Below the pieces are notes generated by a model that was given only the letters and a program-made list of their open reading frames with translations, had not been told where the DNA came from and did no database searches. This document shows positions 36,866 to 48,726 of a DNA stretch of 64,000 bases, piece after piece. The stretch lies in NCBI GenBank assembly GCA_009760855.2, contig WPIO01000006.1:1863501-1927500 (forward strand). Direction: 5' to 3'. The stretch comes from Cristatella mucedo. Taxonomy: Eukaryota; Bryozoa; Phylactolaemata; Cristatellidae. The first letter of the stretch is position 1. Each line of letters starts with the position of its first letter. The position numbers and the translations under genes were made by a program.

Positions 36866-36991
36866 ATATATTTAAGTCTAGCTGCAGAATTTTGCACCAG
36901 CGGTAAGCCCCTGATTGCACATGCCGGTAGACCAGCAAGCAGTGAGTTAGTGAGTTTCAGATGTCGAGACGGGATGTCAGAAATGCATGGA

Positions 36992-37098
36992 CCAATTTAG
37001 ATGTAGTATCCCTGTCTAAGCAAGCCCAAAACTTTAGCAATGCAATGCCAATTTAGATGTAGTATCCCTGTCTAAGCAAGCCCAAAACTTTAGCAATG
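36992..37098. repeat. 56-bp tandem duplication in a LINE
   Basis: CCAATTTAGATGTAGTATCC through TTTAGCAATG occurs twice in a row with period 56, without mismatches over most of its length. The LINE copies at 30690 and 34655 do not show it, so it arose in this copy. Confidence 0.85.
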
Positions 37099-38104
37099 TT
37101 ATGTAGCTGAAAGTAGGCAGACTTGATTGTGGAGCTCTAATGAAAGGTCACTTTAGAACAGGAAACCTAGATTTTCTGCAGATTCAACAGGACATATGCT
37201 TGCAGAGCCGATCGTAAGCGTTAATCTTTTTCATTTCTGAATCCCACTTGGTTTGCCCATTACTAGTAAGTTGGTTTTAAGATGATTCAATTTAAGAAAG
37301 TTTGCTGCCATTCATGTGCGAATGACATCAATACATACAGCAAGGGAGTTGAGAGAATTCGACGTGCTGGAGGGCTGGAAGGGATCAAAGCAAAGGTACA
37401 ATTGAGTGTCATTAACATAGAAGTAAAAGCCTGGGTAATCTCGTAATCACTTCGGCAAGAGGGAGAGTATAAACCGTGCAAAGAACTGGACAGACGTGCA
37501 CATAGCTCTGAGGTAACCCATACTTCAGTGGTTCCTCGGATGATCTTGGTCTGTTCACATCAATACTCTGGAGTCTCCCACTGAGATAGGAGCTGAACCA
37601 TTTTAATGCAGTGCCAGTGATGCTCAGGCGAGATGAGAGGCGCTTTAGAAAGACTAGGTGATCGATAGTATCAAAAGTTGCCGAAAGATCGAGCAAAGCA
37701 AGCAGAGACACTCTACTTAAGCCTGAATTCCTAGGTAGGTCGTTATACGCCCGAAGCAAAGCTGACTGTTGACGACTCGTTCCAGTGTCTTTGATAGGAA
37801 CAGTAGACTGGAGACTGGACGGAAGTTGCTCAAGTTCTGTCGGTCTAGGGTTGCTTTCTTGAGTAGTGGCTTGACTGCAGCCTTTTTTGAAAAGTGCTAC
37901 GACATACCTGAGGCTAATGACATAGTTTTGCATGGCAGCAACAGATCAATGCACCATAGAAGTAGGGCAGTAGGAATAGGGTCCAGAGGACTTGTTGTCT
38001 TCTTTGATTGACATAAGAGCTCCGGAACTAGATCATTAGTGGCCTCCTTGAATGTAGACATTAAAGACATTAAATTGACGGTGCATGGAATTGAGGCCTC
38101 TGCC

Positions 38105-39225
38105 TACAATAGTCCGTGTATGCCAGTTGAAGGAGTCTGTCCTAATCTTGTATACGCTTTTTAAGGTCATTCTTATTAGCTCTTCGGATGTAGGCATGCA
38201 CGATCTTGCCGGATCGCGTTGAGCGGGCACTAAGAGCCGACATAGCTATATGGGCAGCCAAGTTAGAATGGCTTGGTATGGCCAACAATAAGCGGCGGTC
38301 CAGCGAGCAGCGGGAGCACCTACTAAGAATAATATCAGTAGAAGTAATTTCCGTAGATTACCGGCCGTTTCTTGACGCCGGCCGGTTTTCCAGCACTAGT
38401 CCCAAAGCAGTCGCCGGTTTCATTGACCACTTTTTGCCCCAGAGTGTTTCGCACCTGCTGACTACACGAGTCCATGTAATGGACAACACGTGGAAACTCA
38501 TCCTCGCGAGAGCTCCTGGTGGACCTCGGTGCTCCTTTCACATTGGCCTTTTTTACGGCCGAAATTTCGGCAGTAAAACGCTAATGGCTCCCAGAGAGTA
38601 CACGCTGCTGACAAAAAGTAAGAAAACGAAATTCCTTTTTCGTATTCTCAATTTCGCTCTAAGCTAGGTTTAGCCAATATGATTGCTTCGCTACTGAGGA
38701 TTGGCCGGCCGCTCAACTAAGCTTTGTTAACAACTTGGGTGGTCGGCGCTACCCCGCATCACCGTTTCAAAACGCGGTACCTTTATTAGTAATTCGATTA
38801 GCGTGAACTTCGTTATATTGACCCCAGTTTTACTGGCGCCGCACGGGGGGGGGTAATTCACAAAACAGTTTATGAGGCAAGCAGCCCGGCTGAGCGTAGT
38901 GTCAGTGGAGCCTTCAACGCTCGAGTCACGCTTGCCATCGACAAAGGAGTGAGGATTGATGTCATCGGCGTCGGAAGTTTCGCTTTCTATGCTGAAGGCG
39001 TGTTTTTCAGGCCTGAGCGAATTGTGAGAAGCTCAGCTGCAGGCTTTCGCACCTCAGCTCTCGCATCTCAGGCTGCCTGGCAAATGAAATCAGAAAGAGC
39101 CCGAGCTACGACTACATTCTCTCGCAGCGTCACGCTTTCGTGCGAGGCTTCCAAAACTTGGCTCCAGCGTACTGCTAGGGAGTTCAGTGTACAAATAAAG
39201 TGAACGAAATTTGTGGCTGAAACTC
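38105..39225. other. Unassigned stretch with a 153-codon frame
   Basis: A + strand open frame at 38206-38667 (153 codons) and another at 38949-39203 show no recognised domain. They lie between two family 1 LINE copies and could belong to a 5' LINE region or another element. Function unknown. Confidence 0.35.
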
Positions 39226-40745
39226 AGGCCGCCAGATCAAGACTGCAGCACTGCCACACTCCGGTGAGACATCGAAGCACTGTACAATAAAAACAAAGAA
39301 TATATCTCGTTGTTCGCCAAGGTTTCGAAAGACCGGGTGTTGACGCGTGTGTCTAAACAGTCTGGTTTTAGAGCTAATCACTCCACAGAGTCAGCATTGC
39401 TTCGGGTGTATAACGACCTTATCCGGAATGTTGACTTAGGTTAAAGTCTCTCCGCTTGTTTTTCTTGATCTTTCCGAAGCGTTCCATACTATTGATCACC
39501 AAGACCTTCTCGAATGCCTCTCATCTCGGCTAGGAATTAAACGCACTGTACTGCAATGGTTTAGGTCCTATCTCCTGAGAGACTTTAGCATTGGTGCGAG
39601 CGGACAAAGAACATCTGAGGAACAGCTATGGAATGGGGCATTTCAAGGCTCTGTGGTGGGTCCATTAATTTCACAATTCATACTCGCCCTCTTGCTGATG
39701 TGATTGCCAAGCACAATCTAGGCTTTCACTTCTATGCAGACGACACTCAGTTATACCTTAGCTTTGATACTCCCAGCCTTCCAGAACGTTGAACTCTCTC
39801 AACTCCCTTGCTGCATGTATTGATGACATCTACACACCTAGATAGCAGCAAACTTTCTCAAGTTGAATGAAGATAAAACCAACTTACTAGTCATGCGCAA
39901 ACCAAGCGTGACTCAGGAACTGAAAATATTAATGCTTAATCTGCCAGCATATCTCCTATTGCATCTGCACGAAATCTCGGTGTCCTGTTCCAAATTAACC
40001 TTTCATTAGACAACCACTTCAGCTCCGAAGTCAAGCTTGCCTAATTTCAGCTACATAACATGGCTAAAATTTGGGCTTGTTTAGGAGGCAGGGATGCTAT
40101 ATCAAAATTTATCTATGCACTTGTTACATCGCGTCTCGACTTCTTTAACTCACCGCGGGTGCATGTCTTACGGCCTGTGCAACCAGGCGCTTACAATTGG
40201 TGTGCACAACTCTGCAGCTAGGCTTGTCTATAGTGAGCGTCGCAGTTGTCACATCACATCACTTCTTGCCGACCTGCACTGGCTCCCAATCAAGCAGCGC
40301 ATCAACTTCAAGGTTTTGTCACTTACTTGTAGGTCCCCTCATTCTCTGGCTCCAGCCTACCTATCATAAATACTTCCAAATCATCGTACTACCCCCGGCC
40401 AGCTCTTCTGACTTGAGTCGTTTAACTGCGTCTCACACCTACCTCAAGCCTTTTGGAGACCATGCCTTTAGCTCTCATGCCCCCAAAACCTGGACCTCAC
40501 TTCTGACTGAGGTCACAAAATTCCCTGTCATTTAAATAGAAGCTAACAACTTACCTGTTCTGCACAGCGTTCAATAGGTCACTGTGCATTGTCCTTTTCG
40601 CTTATGCCTGCTGATCCTATGCATGATATTATTAACCGTATTGGCACGCTTCCTTTACTGCATATTTAAAGCGCCTTGAAATAAATTTAGTTCTCTGGGG
40701 ACACTATATAACTTTGTTATTGCAATTATTATGAATGTATGGGGC
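39225..40745 (+). pseudogene. LINE family 1 copy with intact YADD motif
   Basis: Frame-shifted translation gives SGFRANHSTESALLRVYNDL, a motif A region with LDLSEAFHTIDHQD-like sequence, GFHFYADDTQLYLSFDTPS (YADD at 39733-39744), NLGVLFQINLSL, ALVTSRLDFFNS, SCHITSLLADLHWLPIKQRI and SPHSLAPAYLS. The 3' UTR ends with AAAGCGCCTTGAAATAAATT, then AGTTCTCTGGGG and an AT-rich tail. The catalytic Asp pair is kept, but many stops and frameshifts make it dead. No endonuclease domain is visible upstream. Confidence 0.87.
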
Positions 40746-41599
40746 AACATTGTGGTGGCTTTAGACCGATGTAGCAAGTCCGATGTAGTTGGGAGCTGTC
40801 AATCTTCGTTAAGCACGTATGCCTCACCCTCCTTGAGCTGTAGAATAAACGCTGAACCATATTTATACAGGGCTAAACACTCCAAAGAGATATTCCAGCG
40901 TTAGGAAGAAGGGGTTTTATATCGATGTCATTCCAGCTCACCCGTTTCTACCAGTGGAGGATCGCACATCTTTTTTGTATGGTTCGGGTCACGGCTATTG
41001 CCGCACTTGAAATGTCGGTTGGTTTTGCCTGCAGCGAAAGCAATGCTATTTCATTCTAGTTTCAAGTCTGACAAATTTAAGAGAATGTGTTCTAATTCTC
41101 AAAAATATTGAGATAGATCTGCTGAAAGAGCATCGGATCAGTCGAAAGTACTTGATGTTTCCTGTTCAAACAAAGGCAAGAATGTGATGACCTTGATCGT
41201 ACTCACGCGAACGCAGGCTTGTGCGTGTGTTTTGGTGCGTTCTCGCACACAAACTTGACAGCGCAGGCCGTTTATTCAAATCCTGCATCAAAATTGTTTA
41301 TTTGCCCGCTACCGGTGGGATTGACTTCGGCTCTTCTGCGCGCTATGTATTATTAGATGATGCTTTTAAATCAGCTAATCTTTTTTTACACTTTGTTACA
41401 CGTTGTTTGCTCTCTTCGTTGGCACAAAGCAGCTCTTTTTGACAGAGCTACAGTGACACTGCCACTAGGACATAGTAGAACTGATCATGTAGCTAGTCTC
41501 AAAAGCCTACTCGCCATCTACAATCACATGCCCACCGTTCTCCTTAAAAGATGCACAGATAGATTCGCTTCTGCCCTGCATGAATAAAATGATAAATAT

Positions 41600-42360
41600 G
41601 TCCTTAAACTCCGGTTTTGTCCCGTCATCCTTCTCGGGACTCTCACAGGGCCACTCAACAAGAAGTCGACACTAGACTCTGAGAACGTAAGGAACTTTCG
41701 CATATTTTCCTATTACGGCTCTTTTTAAAGACGCCAGAGCGAGTAGCGGCTAAACCAGCTAAACTCTTACTGCATATCAGAACATGGAATACCAGCAAAT
41801 TATTTCCGCTCAGGTTTTCAAGCAAACCACTCAACAGTGTCAGAACTAGAATTGGCTCTGCCAGCGTATCTTCTGCTGTTTCTGCACGTAATACGGGCGT
41901 CCTGTTACAAAACGACGACCTCTCACTGAATAACTACGCCAGCTCCACTGTCAAGCCTGCGAACTTTCTGCTACTTTTGTAACATTGCAAAAATTCCAGT
42001 TTGCTTAGATATGGAGACTTCATCCAAGCTGGCATTTGCATTTGTAACATCTCGTCTAGACTTCTGTAAAGCACTACTTGCAGATATGCTTGCCTTAGTA
42101 AAACGAGGCTAAGAGCTGGCGCAAACCTCAGTCGCTGGGCTCGACCGTCGTGAACGTCGTGGCTACCACATGACTCCACTTCTCATCGACCTGCGCCAGC
42201 GTCCTATCGAACAGCGTATTGACTTTAACGTTTTGCTACTCATTTCAAGTACCTCCATTCTCTTGCCCTCGTCTGACCTATCTGGAGTTCTCCCTAATAT
42301 GGCTTCGCGTCAACCTGCCCTCCCTGCTAAATCAAGTCGTTTCGGAATTTCTTTTTAACC
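41600..42360 (+). pseudogene. LINE family 1 copy with internal deletion
   Basis: The sequence shows RSGFQANHSTVSELEL, then jumps to SARNTGVLLQNDDLSLNN, skipping motif A through YADD. It continues with FVTSRLDFCKALLADML and PLLIDLRQRPIEQRIDF. The catalytic core has been deleted or was never copied. No 3' hairpin is seen downstream. Confidence 0.68.
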
Positions 42361-42641
42361 AAACTCAAATGTTGTAGAGCGCTATTATCAATTCTTATGC
42401 TCCCTAAGCCTAGAACTCACTACCAAATGGCATTCCCTGACTTCAGAGTGCTTAAAATAGAATCTAAATCATTATTCTTCTCAGTATTTGCTCCGTTTGT
42501 GAAACTGCTAAGGCGTCCTGAAATGGTACATTTTTATCACTATGCAATAAAACATGCCTTCTTGTTAGCCCATTTTAATTCATAGAAAGAAAGAAATGCT
42601 GTTGTCTTATGATGACACTGTACACACTTTTTTATCAGTAT

Positions 42642-42676
<35 letters not shown>

Positions 42677-43845
42677 GTATATATATACAGTACATCGACC
42701 GGACATACGCTTGCATATATGTACAGTTATAATATCCTGTTCGTCAATCGAGACAATTTGGCCTGCAGCTGAGATGCCGAACCATGGAAGTGCGACTCCA
42801 GCTTGCATGAGCTTGAACTAATTTCCGCTTGCCTACCACTAAGCCGAAGGAGCAATGACGTCAGCAAAGTGTCCATCCAATGACGTCGGCAAAGTTTCCA
42901 TCTACATATTGCCATCATTCTCCTGTATCACTGCGGTCATTCGGTAAGGTCAGTCGAAGCGTTCTCGGTGAACGGAAGCTGCCTCGACGCTCTTTTTTCG
43001 CCTCGGCGAAATCGGGAGGCTTATCTTCCGGAAGCACTGCATCAGCTAGGCGCTTGTGGGCTGCGGGGCGGTGTGGAAGAAATACTCGAGTGAAGGCCAC
43101 CTTGTCGAACGACGGTAAGATCGAGGACGGCGCCAACACCCGCGGCTCTCCATAAACACTGCTTGTAACCATTGTGAAAACACATATCTTCGCGAGCCGC
43201 TGCAAGCTGGTTAGTGAGTCGGTCGGAAGTCGCATCAGCCGCAGCGTACGGGCAATTCTAGGCGCCTTCGCCAAATCGGCGTTGCTGTTTGCGCTCCTCA
43301 CCGGATCTCGAGCGCTGCGTCGCTATCGTTAGGTGCATTGCGAGCGCCAGGTCTCTACAGACTGCATGCGTCGCGTCACTACCGAAACTGGAGAGGTTCT
43401 TGCGGACGCAACACGGTGCCTGTTGGGAGCCCCATGTCACCCTAGGCTATTACACATATTTTATGAAACAAGCAAGATGAGTTAAGATGATTTGATAATT
43501 TACTCAGATAGAGACCAGGCCGTGCGGCCTTGTGCTAATGCTTCTTGTAGCGCGACCTGTGAAGCAGTCAGCGGCAAGCGCTGAAAAGACACTCTTACGT
43601 TTGCCGGCGTTTGGACTGATTTCTGAGTTGCGGCGGGCGCGTCGACACTGCCACTGCGCGCAGCCGGCGCTACTTTCGCAGCGAGCGCAGCTAGCGCGCC
43701 GCTCGGCTCCGGCTCCGGCGCGCTGCGCTCCGACGCTTAGTCAGCTCTCCCGTCGCCGGAGGCGGCGGCGGCTGCTGCTGCTGCGAGGTCTGGCGCCTCG
43801 GCCTCGAGGTCTCGAGCGGCTTCCACTGCCGGAAAGAGCTGGGCC
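42360..43845. other. Unassigned, GC-rich toward the right
   Basis: CpG-dense from about 43540. Short frames occur on both strands without domains. Confidence 0.4.
42640..42690. repeat. (TA)n/(TATG)n
   Basis: TA units followed by TATGTATG repeats. Confidence 0.9.
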
Positions 43846-44175
43846 GTAAACGCAGCACTAGTAAAGATCCTAGTCCCAGCCGACGCACGGCAAGGAGCGG
43901 TAAAGCTCGAGGGGCACGCGGCCACTGCCTCGCAGGTGTAGCACCAATGCACGCACGTACGCGGCGCGACAGTAGCGGAACGCGGCAGCGACGAAGAGCG
44001 CCCCCTACCTTCACATTGCACGTCCGTATCCGCCGAGCAGAGAAGTCTCATTGACAGCGACGGAGGGTACAAGCGGTCAACAGCGGCCGTGACGCGTAAC
44101 AACTCCCATGCGGCTCAATGGTCTAGAGCACAGCTCATCTCAAATGTCAAGGCCAAAAACTCTTGGGACACTACC
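43845..44175 (+). repeat. GC-rich dispersed repeat, copy 1
   Basis: It shares ordered blocks with 55560-55905: GAAGAGCGCCCCCTACCTTC / GAAGAACGCCCCCTACCTTA, GCAGAGAAGTCTCATTGACA / GTAGAGAAGTCTATTTGACG, GCGACGGAGGGT, and GGTCTAGAGCACAGCTCA / AGTCTAGAGCGCAGCTCA. The order and spacing agree over about 330 bases. The class is unknown and no coding is recognised. Confidence 0.7.
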
Positions 44176-46888
44176 GACACGGTTTCCGCTCTTATGCTGC
44201 TTTGGCCATAAACGATCGCATAATATGTTCCTATCCGTAATAATTAAGGAATTGCGAATAATTAGTACCGGTCATAATCTGGCTGATTTAGCACGCCGCC
44301 GTTTCAATGTTCATAGTGTCATTTCTGACCCATGACGGTGCTTATAGAATGGAGTCATGTGCACATGTAGCCATCGAAATTTACGCTACACATCTGGGAA
44401 GTCATTTAAAAGTTATATTTTAAATTTACTGGCTGCCATACCTTGGGAAAACTTAAGCTCAGGCAGAAGCGGGTCACATGACCACCAACGACTACTCGCG
44501 AGCTCTAAATCCGAGTATTTTATTTTATACTCGTAATATTTATTCAATTCCGCCCATAAAGTTTGCCATTATGCGATAACCACTATTATATTTTAGTCAG
44601 TTTCGGCTTAGGCATTCCTGCTTTTACACAACAACACCTGTCGTATACGATCGGATTGCAGAGCCGACTTCGTAGGCAGGAGCATAATGAGATTATTTGT
44701 CAGCAAAGGCTAGGCGAGTGTACTGAAAAGGTCACCACGCTGTCGATAAATCACGCTGATTTGATTTTCACTGGATTTGGAGTGGCTGCGACAAAGAAGC
44801 ACTCGTCAAACTAAACCGAGTTAAATAGCGGGTGGTCGGTCCACGACTGGTCCAATGCAATTTACGCTGCTATAACCTCCTCGATTCTAAGTGATTCTCG
44901 ATTAATAAGTCGGAGAGCCGGGACTTGATTGGGCTGAAGTAAAACCTTATAGCTGGCGGAGAAATTCGGGGAACCGAGCCGTCTCTAGCCGCCTTGACTG
45001 AAAGCGACCGTCTATCAAACTAGCTGCGATACTGAAACGTTAGCATGCTACGACAAGCAGATTATGAATGCCTAGACGTTATTCACCACTCCTGAATCAA
45101 AATAATTCGGAACCTGGTATGTCATAATCTGCGGTTGGGTGGCATAAAAACTCCAACTCGTTGTAATAGTCCGTCAGGTGTCCCTTCGGCTTTCGAGCGA
45201 GTTGTACACTGCAGCTGGTGCTCAACACATTTAGGCCTCGGTGGTTGTCGAATAGACTATTCCATTTTTCTAAGGGCACTTAAGGTGTGCACGCTCTTCG
45301 TCGCTACCGCGCTCAGCCTTCACCTTCAGAATACCGCGGATCGTATCGAGGCAGCACCAGCGATCGCAAGCCATGCTTCCTGGTGCCAGATTCACCGGTG
45401 TTTGTCGCGCGTCGGCAAGAACTAGCATCGTACGAGCACTTGTTTGCGACCCAAGCACATTGGTGCAGACGCTGCAACAGCACCGCGTTTGTAACACTAG
45501 ATTTGGACTTCCTGGTCTAATGCTCGGTGGTAACGTTGCTGTTCACTGTAGTCATTAGTCTGCCAATGGTTGAATGCTCAGCTAAAAGATCTACTGGATA
45601 CTGTGCAGCAGATCCCACAGACTGTCTAACTGAATATGAGGCAATCATGCGCGTGCTGCGGATGGACTTTGTTTCGTGTGCACTACTCGTGCTCCAGTTT
45701 TGTCAGAGGCACTGGTGTCTATTGACATGGAGCAGAAGCAAATGGCGCTTGCCTCTCTCCAGCCTCTAAGAAATGCTGACCTGACTGAGTGAGTCTGACA
45801 AGCCACGAGTCGCGAGTCGCACTGAGCCCAGCTCGCAGCTGCGACTGCTTTAGCGAATATCAGCCGAAACTTTTGAGATGCACGATTGCTCTGTAGAGGG
45901 ATGACACGGCTCCTTAAACGGCGAGCTTGAAGGAGTGAGGAGGGTGAGCTGAGTGAGGAGGCTGTGCTTGTAAAGGCGAGCGCGGCGACACGACGCCACG
46001 CGAGCGCGTCAGCTCGATGCCAGAGCGGCGAGCATGTCAGTTCGCTGCTGCGCAGAAAGGCGAGCGTGTCACGGCGACGCCGAGAATGGTGAGCGTAACG
46101 GCACGGTGACGTAACAATGTGCGTAGCGGCCTTAAGTGGCGTTTCCTCAGCTTGGGTAACTTTTGGCCAAGCTCGCGGTACTCTATGCGGCTTTCAATAG
46201 TAAAGATGAAGACGAGATGGCTACAACGGCAGGCGCGAAGGAGGCGTCTGAAAATCCTCGGTAATAATTTACTCTAGAATCTGACTGAATTAGTGAGGCC
46301 AAACGTTGACCTACCTTAGTTAGTTGCTTTGTCTTTCTCTAATTATCCCGGCCGAGGTGGGCTTTAATTTGAATAGGGGGCACTGAAAATGTGGCTTGCT
46401 GCATCAGCCAGATTATGACTGCCTACGAATGTATTACAACAGATCCGTCCTTAGCGTAGAACAGTGTATTCTCCGCAGAGGACTACAGATATCCAGCACC
46501 AGACGCAGCGTACAAGTTTCTGACTCAAAGCTCAAGTACAGCTGTTTGCCCTCCATTCTATAATGACATATCCTGCTACTAATCATTACAACTCATTAAC
46601 AGCGAATGTTATGCACGTCTTCATAATCGGGCCGACGCAGCACGTCCTAGTTGTACAGCGATGTATTTGATGACTGATTAAGCCGATAGTCCTTGGCAGC
46701 GGTATGAGGCTGCTCTTCTCCGTAAACCCGCGCATAGGTCAGCGCTGCATGCAGAATTCCAGGGTCCGAATCTGTGTGCGCGTGTGCGAAACCCTCCTCT
46801 TGCCAGAAGGTACGCCGTGCAAAAACCGTCGTTACAGCAGGAAGTCTCTCCAACAGACACCACGTTTCCTCGAGCTAGCGATGCAAAG
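44175..46888. other. Unassigned sequence
   Basis: No domain or element is recognised. GC-rich low-complexity sequence with repeated GGCGAGCG-type motifs lies at 45900-46110. Confidence 0.4.
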
Positions 46889-46896
46889 CTCTGACC

Positions 46897-47294
46897 CAGG
46901 GGTCGGCAAACTTTTCGGCCTACTAGGTTATTTCAGGAGGTCAAGAAGGCATACTGGGCCAAAGGAAGCCACACCCACTCCGCTGGGTCGAACAAGCTGT
47001 CGCGACAGACGAGACGCGCAGACACGCACGGCAATGATAGGGGTAGACATTTATCACCCCTGCCCGGTCCGGCGTTTCAGTTTCATACAAGTGCCCGACA
47101 CCAGCTTTAAAAATAAACACTGGCCTCAGCTTGAGCTGCAACTAGCAGTCACGAAGTGGAACAAAACCGTGACAATTCTAGTAGGCCGCCGGATCCAGCA
47201 ATTAATACGTAGGAGGCGTTAGGCCAGACTAGAATGCTACCTAGGCCGTATCTGGCCTAAAGTATCCGACTAAAGTATCCTTATCCGACCTCTG
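46897..47294. mobile_element. Non-autonomous hAT element with 8-bp target duplication
   Basis: The left end is CAGGGGTCGGCAAACTTTTC and the right end is TCCGACCTCTG, so the outer inverted repeats read CAGGGGTCGG and CAGAGGTCGG. The flanks are CTCTGACC (46889-46896) and CTCTAACC (47295-47302), matching at 7 of 8 positions. Target duplications of 8 bp are the hAT hallmark. The 398-bp interior has no transposase. The left end resembles vertebrate MER5/Charlie-type ends. Confidence 0.85.
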
Positions 47295-47479
47295 CTCTAA
47301 CCAATCGTTATTGGCAGTCTGCTCATTAAAAATGTTAGTGGCACTTAAACTGTAAGTAGCTCGGCTGAGTTCTTGCACCCCTGTAGAAAGCGGCCGTGTT
47401 TTCGTACAAGCGATTAAGCAGCCGACCGTGAAAGGCCTGGCTCCGAATGTACGGCCCCGTACACTACCGATCAGCCGGT

Positions 47480-47800
47480 ATTAGAACATGTGATGCAATG
47501 CATCTCCGTCTGTAACTTTAAAAAGTCACGAGAACTACGTGGGTGTCTCGCTGGAAAGTTTTTCTAGCGAACTCGCAGCCTATGCAACTTTTGGTACGCA
47601 TACGGCGGCCAGCAAAATTCATTTCGCATGGCAAAGAGAATGCGAGAAGCATAGCTGAGTCGGGAGTGCAGTCGAGGAATTGAGCAGAATGAAAATACAA
47701 TAGCAGCTCAGGACGGCTGACACAGACAGGATGTGCATCAGCCGTCGGAAGGAGAGTAGATGTCGTTGCGTGAGAAGCCTGATTTAAGCAGAAATTAGCC
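47480..47800 (-). pseudogene. LINE family 2 3' fragment
   Basis: TGATGCAATGCATCTCCGTC, GTCTCGCTGGAAAGTTTTTC and AGCAGCTCAGGACGGCTGAC are diverged matches to the reverse of 12800-13090. Stops are present. The tail still resembles (TGTAA)n. Confidence 0.7.
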
Positions 47801-48119
47801 TTCAATGTCCTGGTTCGCTCAAGGAGTCCCTGCTTCTAAAAAGTTTGAATGAAAAATATAACCATTTTTAAGTAGTTAAAAAAATAAGTGCTCAAGAATT
47901 AATGATTTAACCCTTTTCCTAACCATATTCTCGTCAGTGTGTCGGCATTGGTCTGTAATTACCATTTTTGGTATTAATCTTTGCCTAATGGCTCAAGATA
48001 ATGAACGCAATCGCTGTCGCTTTCTTGTTAGCAGGCTGCGACACCATAGCTTCGGAAATATGTCTGACATTTTCAGCTCAATCCTGCAAATAGTGGCTGA
48101 AAGCTTTGCCTTGAAACAC

Positions 48120-48232
48120 GCCAGCGCGGTAAAGTGCTCGCCTTTAACGACCGAAGTCGTAGCCTCGAGCCCAGCGACGTACTTAAAGCACCTGGATAGA
48201 GACTAAGTTCCGTTTACGCGCTATACGATTGA
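48120..48232 (+). repeat. SINE A copy, degraded
   Basis: GCGCGGTAAAGTGCTCGCC matches the second half of the A-box region, followed by B box GCCTCGAGCCCAG and tail AAGCACCTGGATAGAGACTA then AGTTCCGTTTACGCGCTATA. The 5' end is eroded. Confidence 0.65.
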
Positions 48233-48525
48233 ACCATAGGAATGACCTTGAGTTGATCTTGTAGCATTGACGGCACTGCTCGTGCCGGGCAGCACTCTAC
48301 AGCTTTGTTAGAGATTGCTGCGTTTGCTCGCTGCTGTACGGTCGCCTGTGGTATCGCCGCCATTGCAATCCCAACACCGCCAGCGGACATGCTCCACATA
48401 TAGACTAATACTAGCCGAGATCTCAGACATGGAACCGATGTTACGTGAGCAATTGCTTCGGTGTGCCCAGCTCACTGACGGCCACTCACTCTGTGGAGAC
48501 ACTATTTATTATATATTACTATATA

Positions 48526-48726
<201 letters not shown>

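Larger units (their letters stand above)
36130..38105 (-). pseudogene. LINE family 1 copy, nearly full RT, catalytic motif mutated
   Basis: Minus strand order from 38105 to 36130: the finger/palm region with LLDLSATFDTIDH (motif A, about 37700-37740) and WFSSYLSGRLQSIDV; the catalytic motif region reading FYVNDTQLYLCFD (about 37395-37435) where active copies have YADD; the C-terminal part SCHITPLPADLHWLLVKQRI and SLHSLASAYLSDLL at 36500-36690; then the 3' UTR and hairpin at 36130-36210. A SINE B is inserted at 36685-36865, and a 56-bp segment is duplicated at 36992-37098. Stops and frameshifts separate the parts. Confidence 0.85.

Noticed and set aside
38206-38667. 153-codon frame as a gene
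   Set aside because: No domain, splice signals or homology that I recognise. It lies between LINE copies.
45527-45769. 80-codon frame with a hydrophobic start, as a secreted peptide
   Set aside because: The start is weakly signal-peptide-like, but there is no supporting context and the frame is short.
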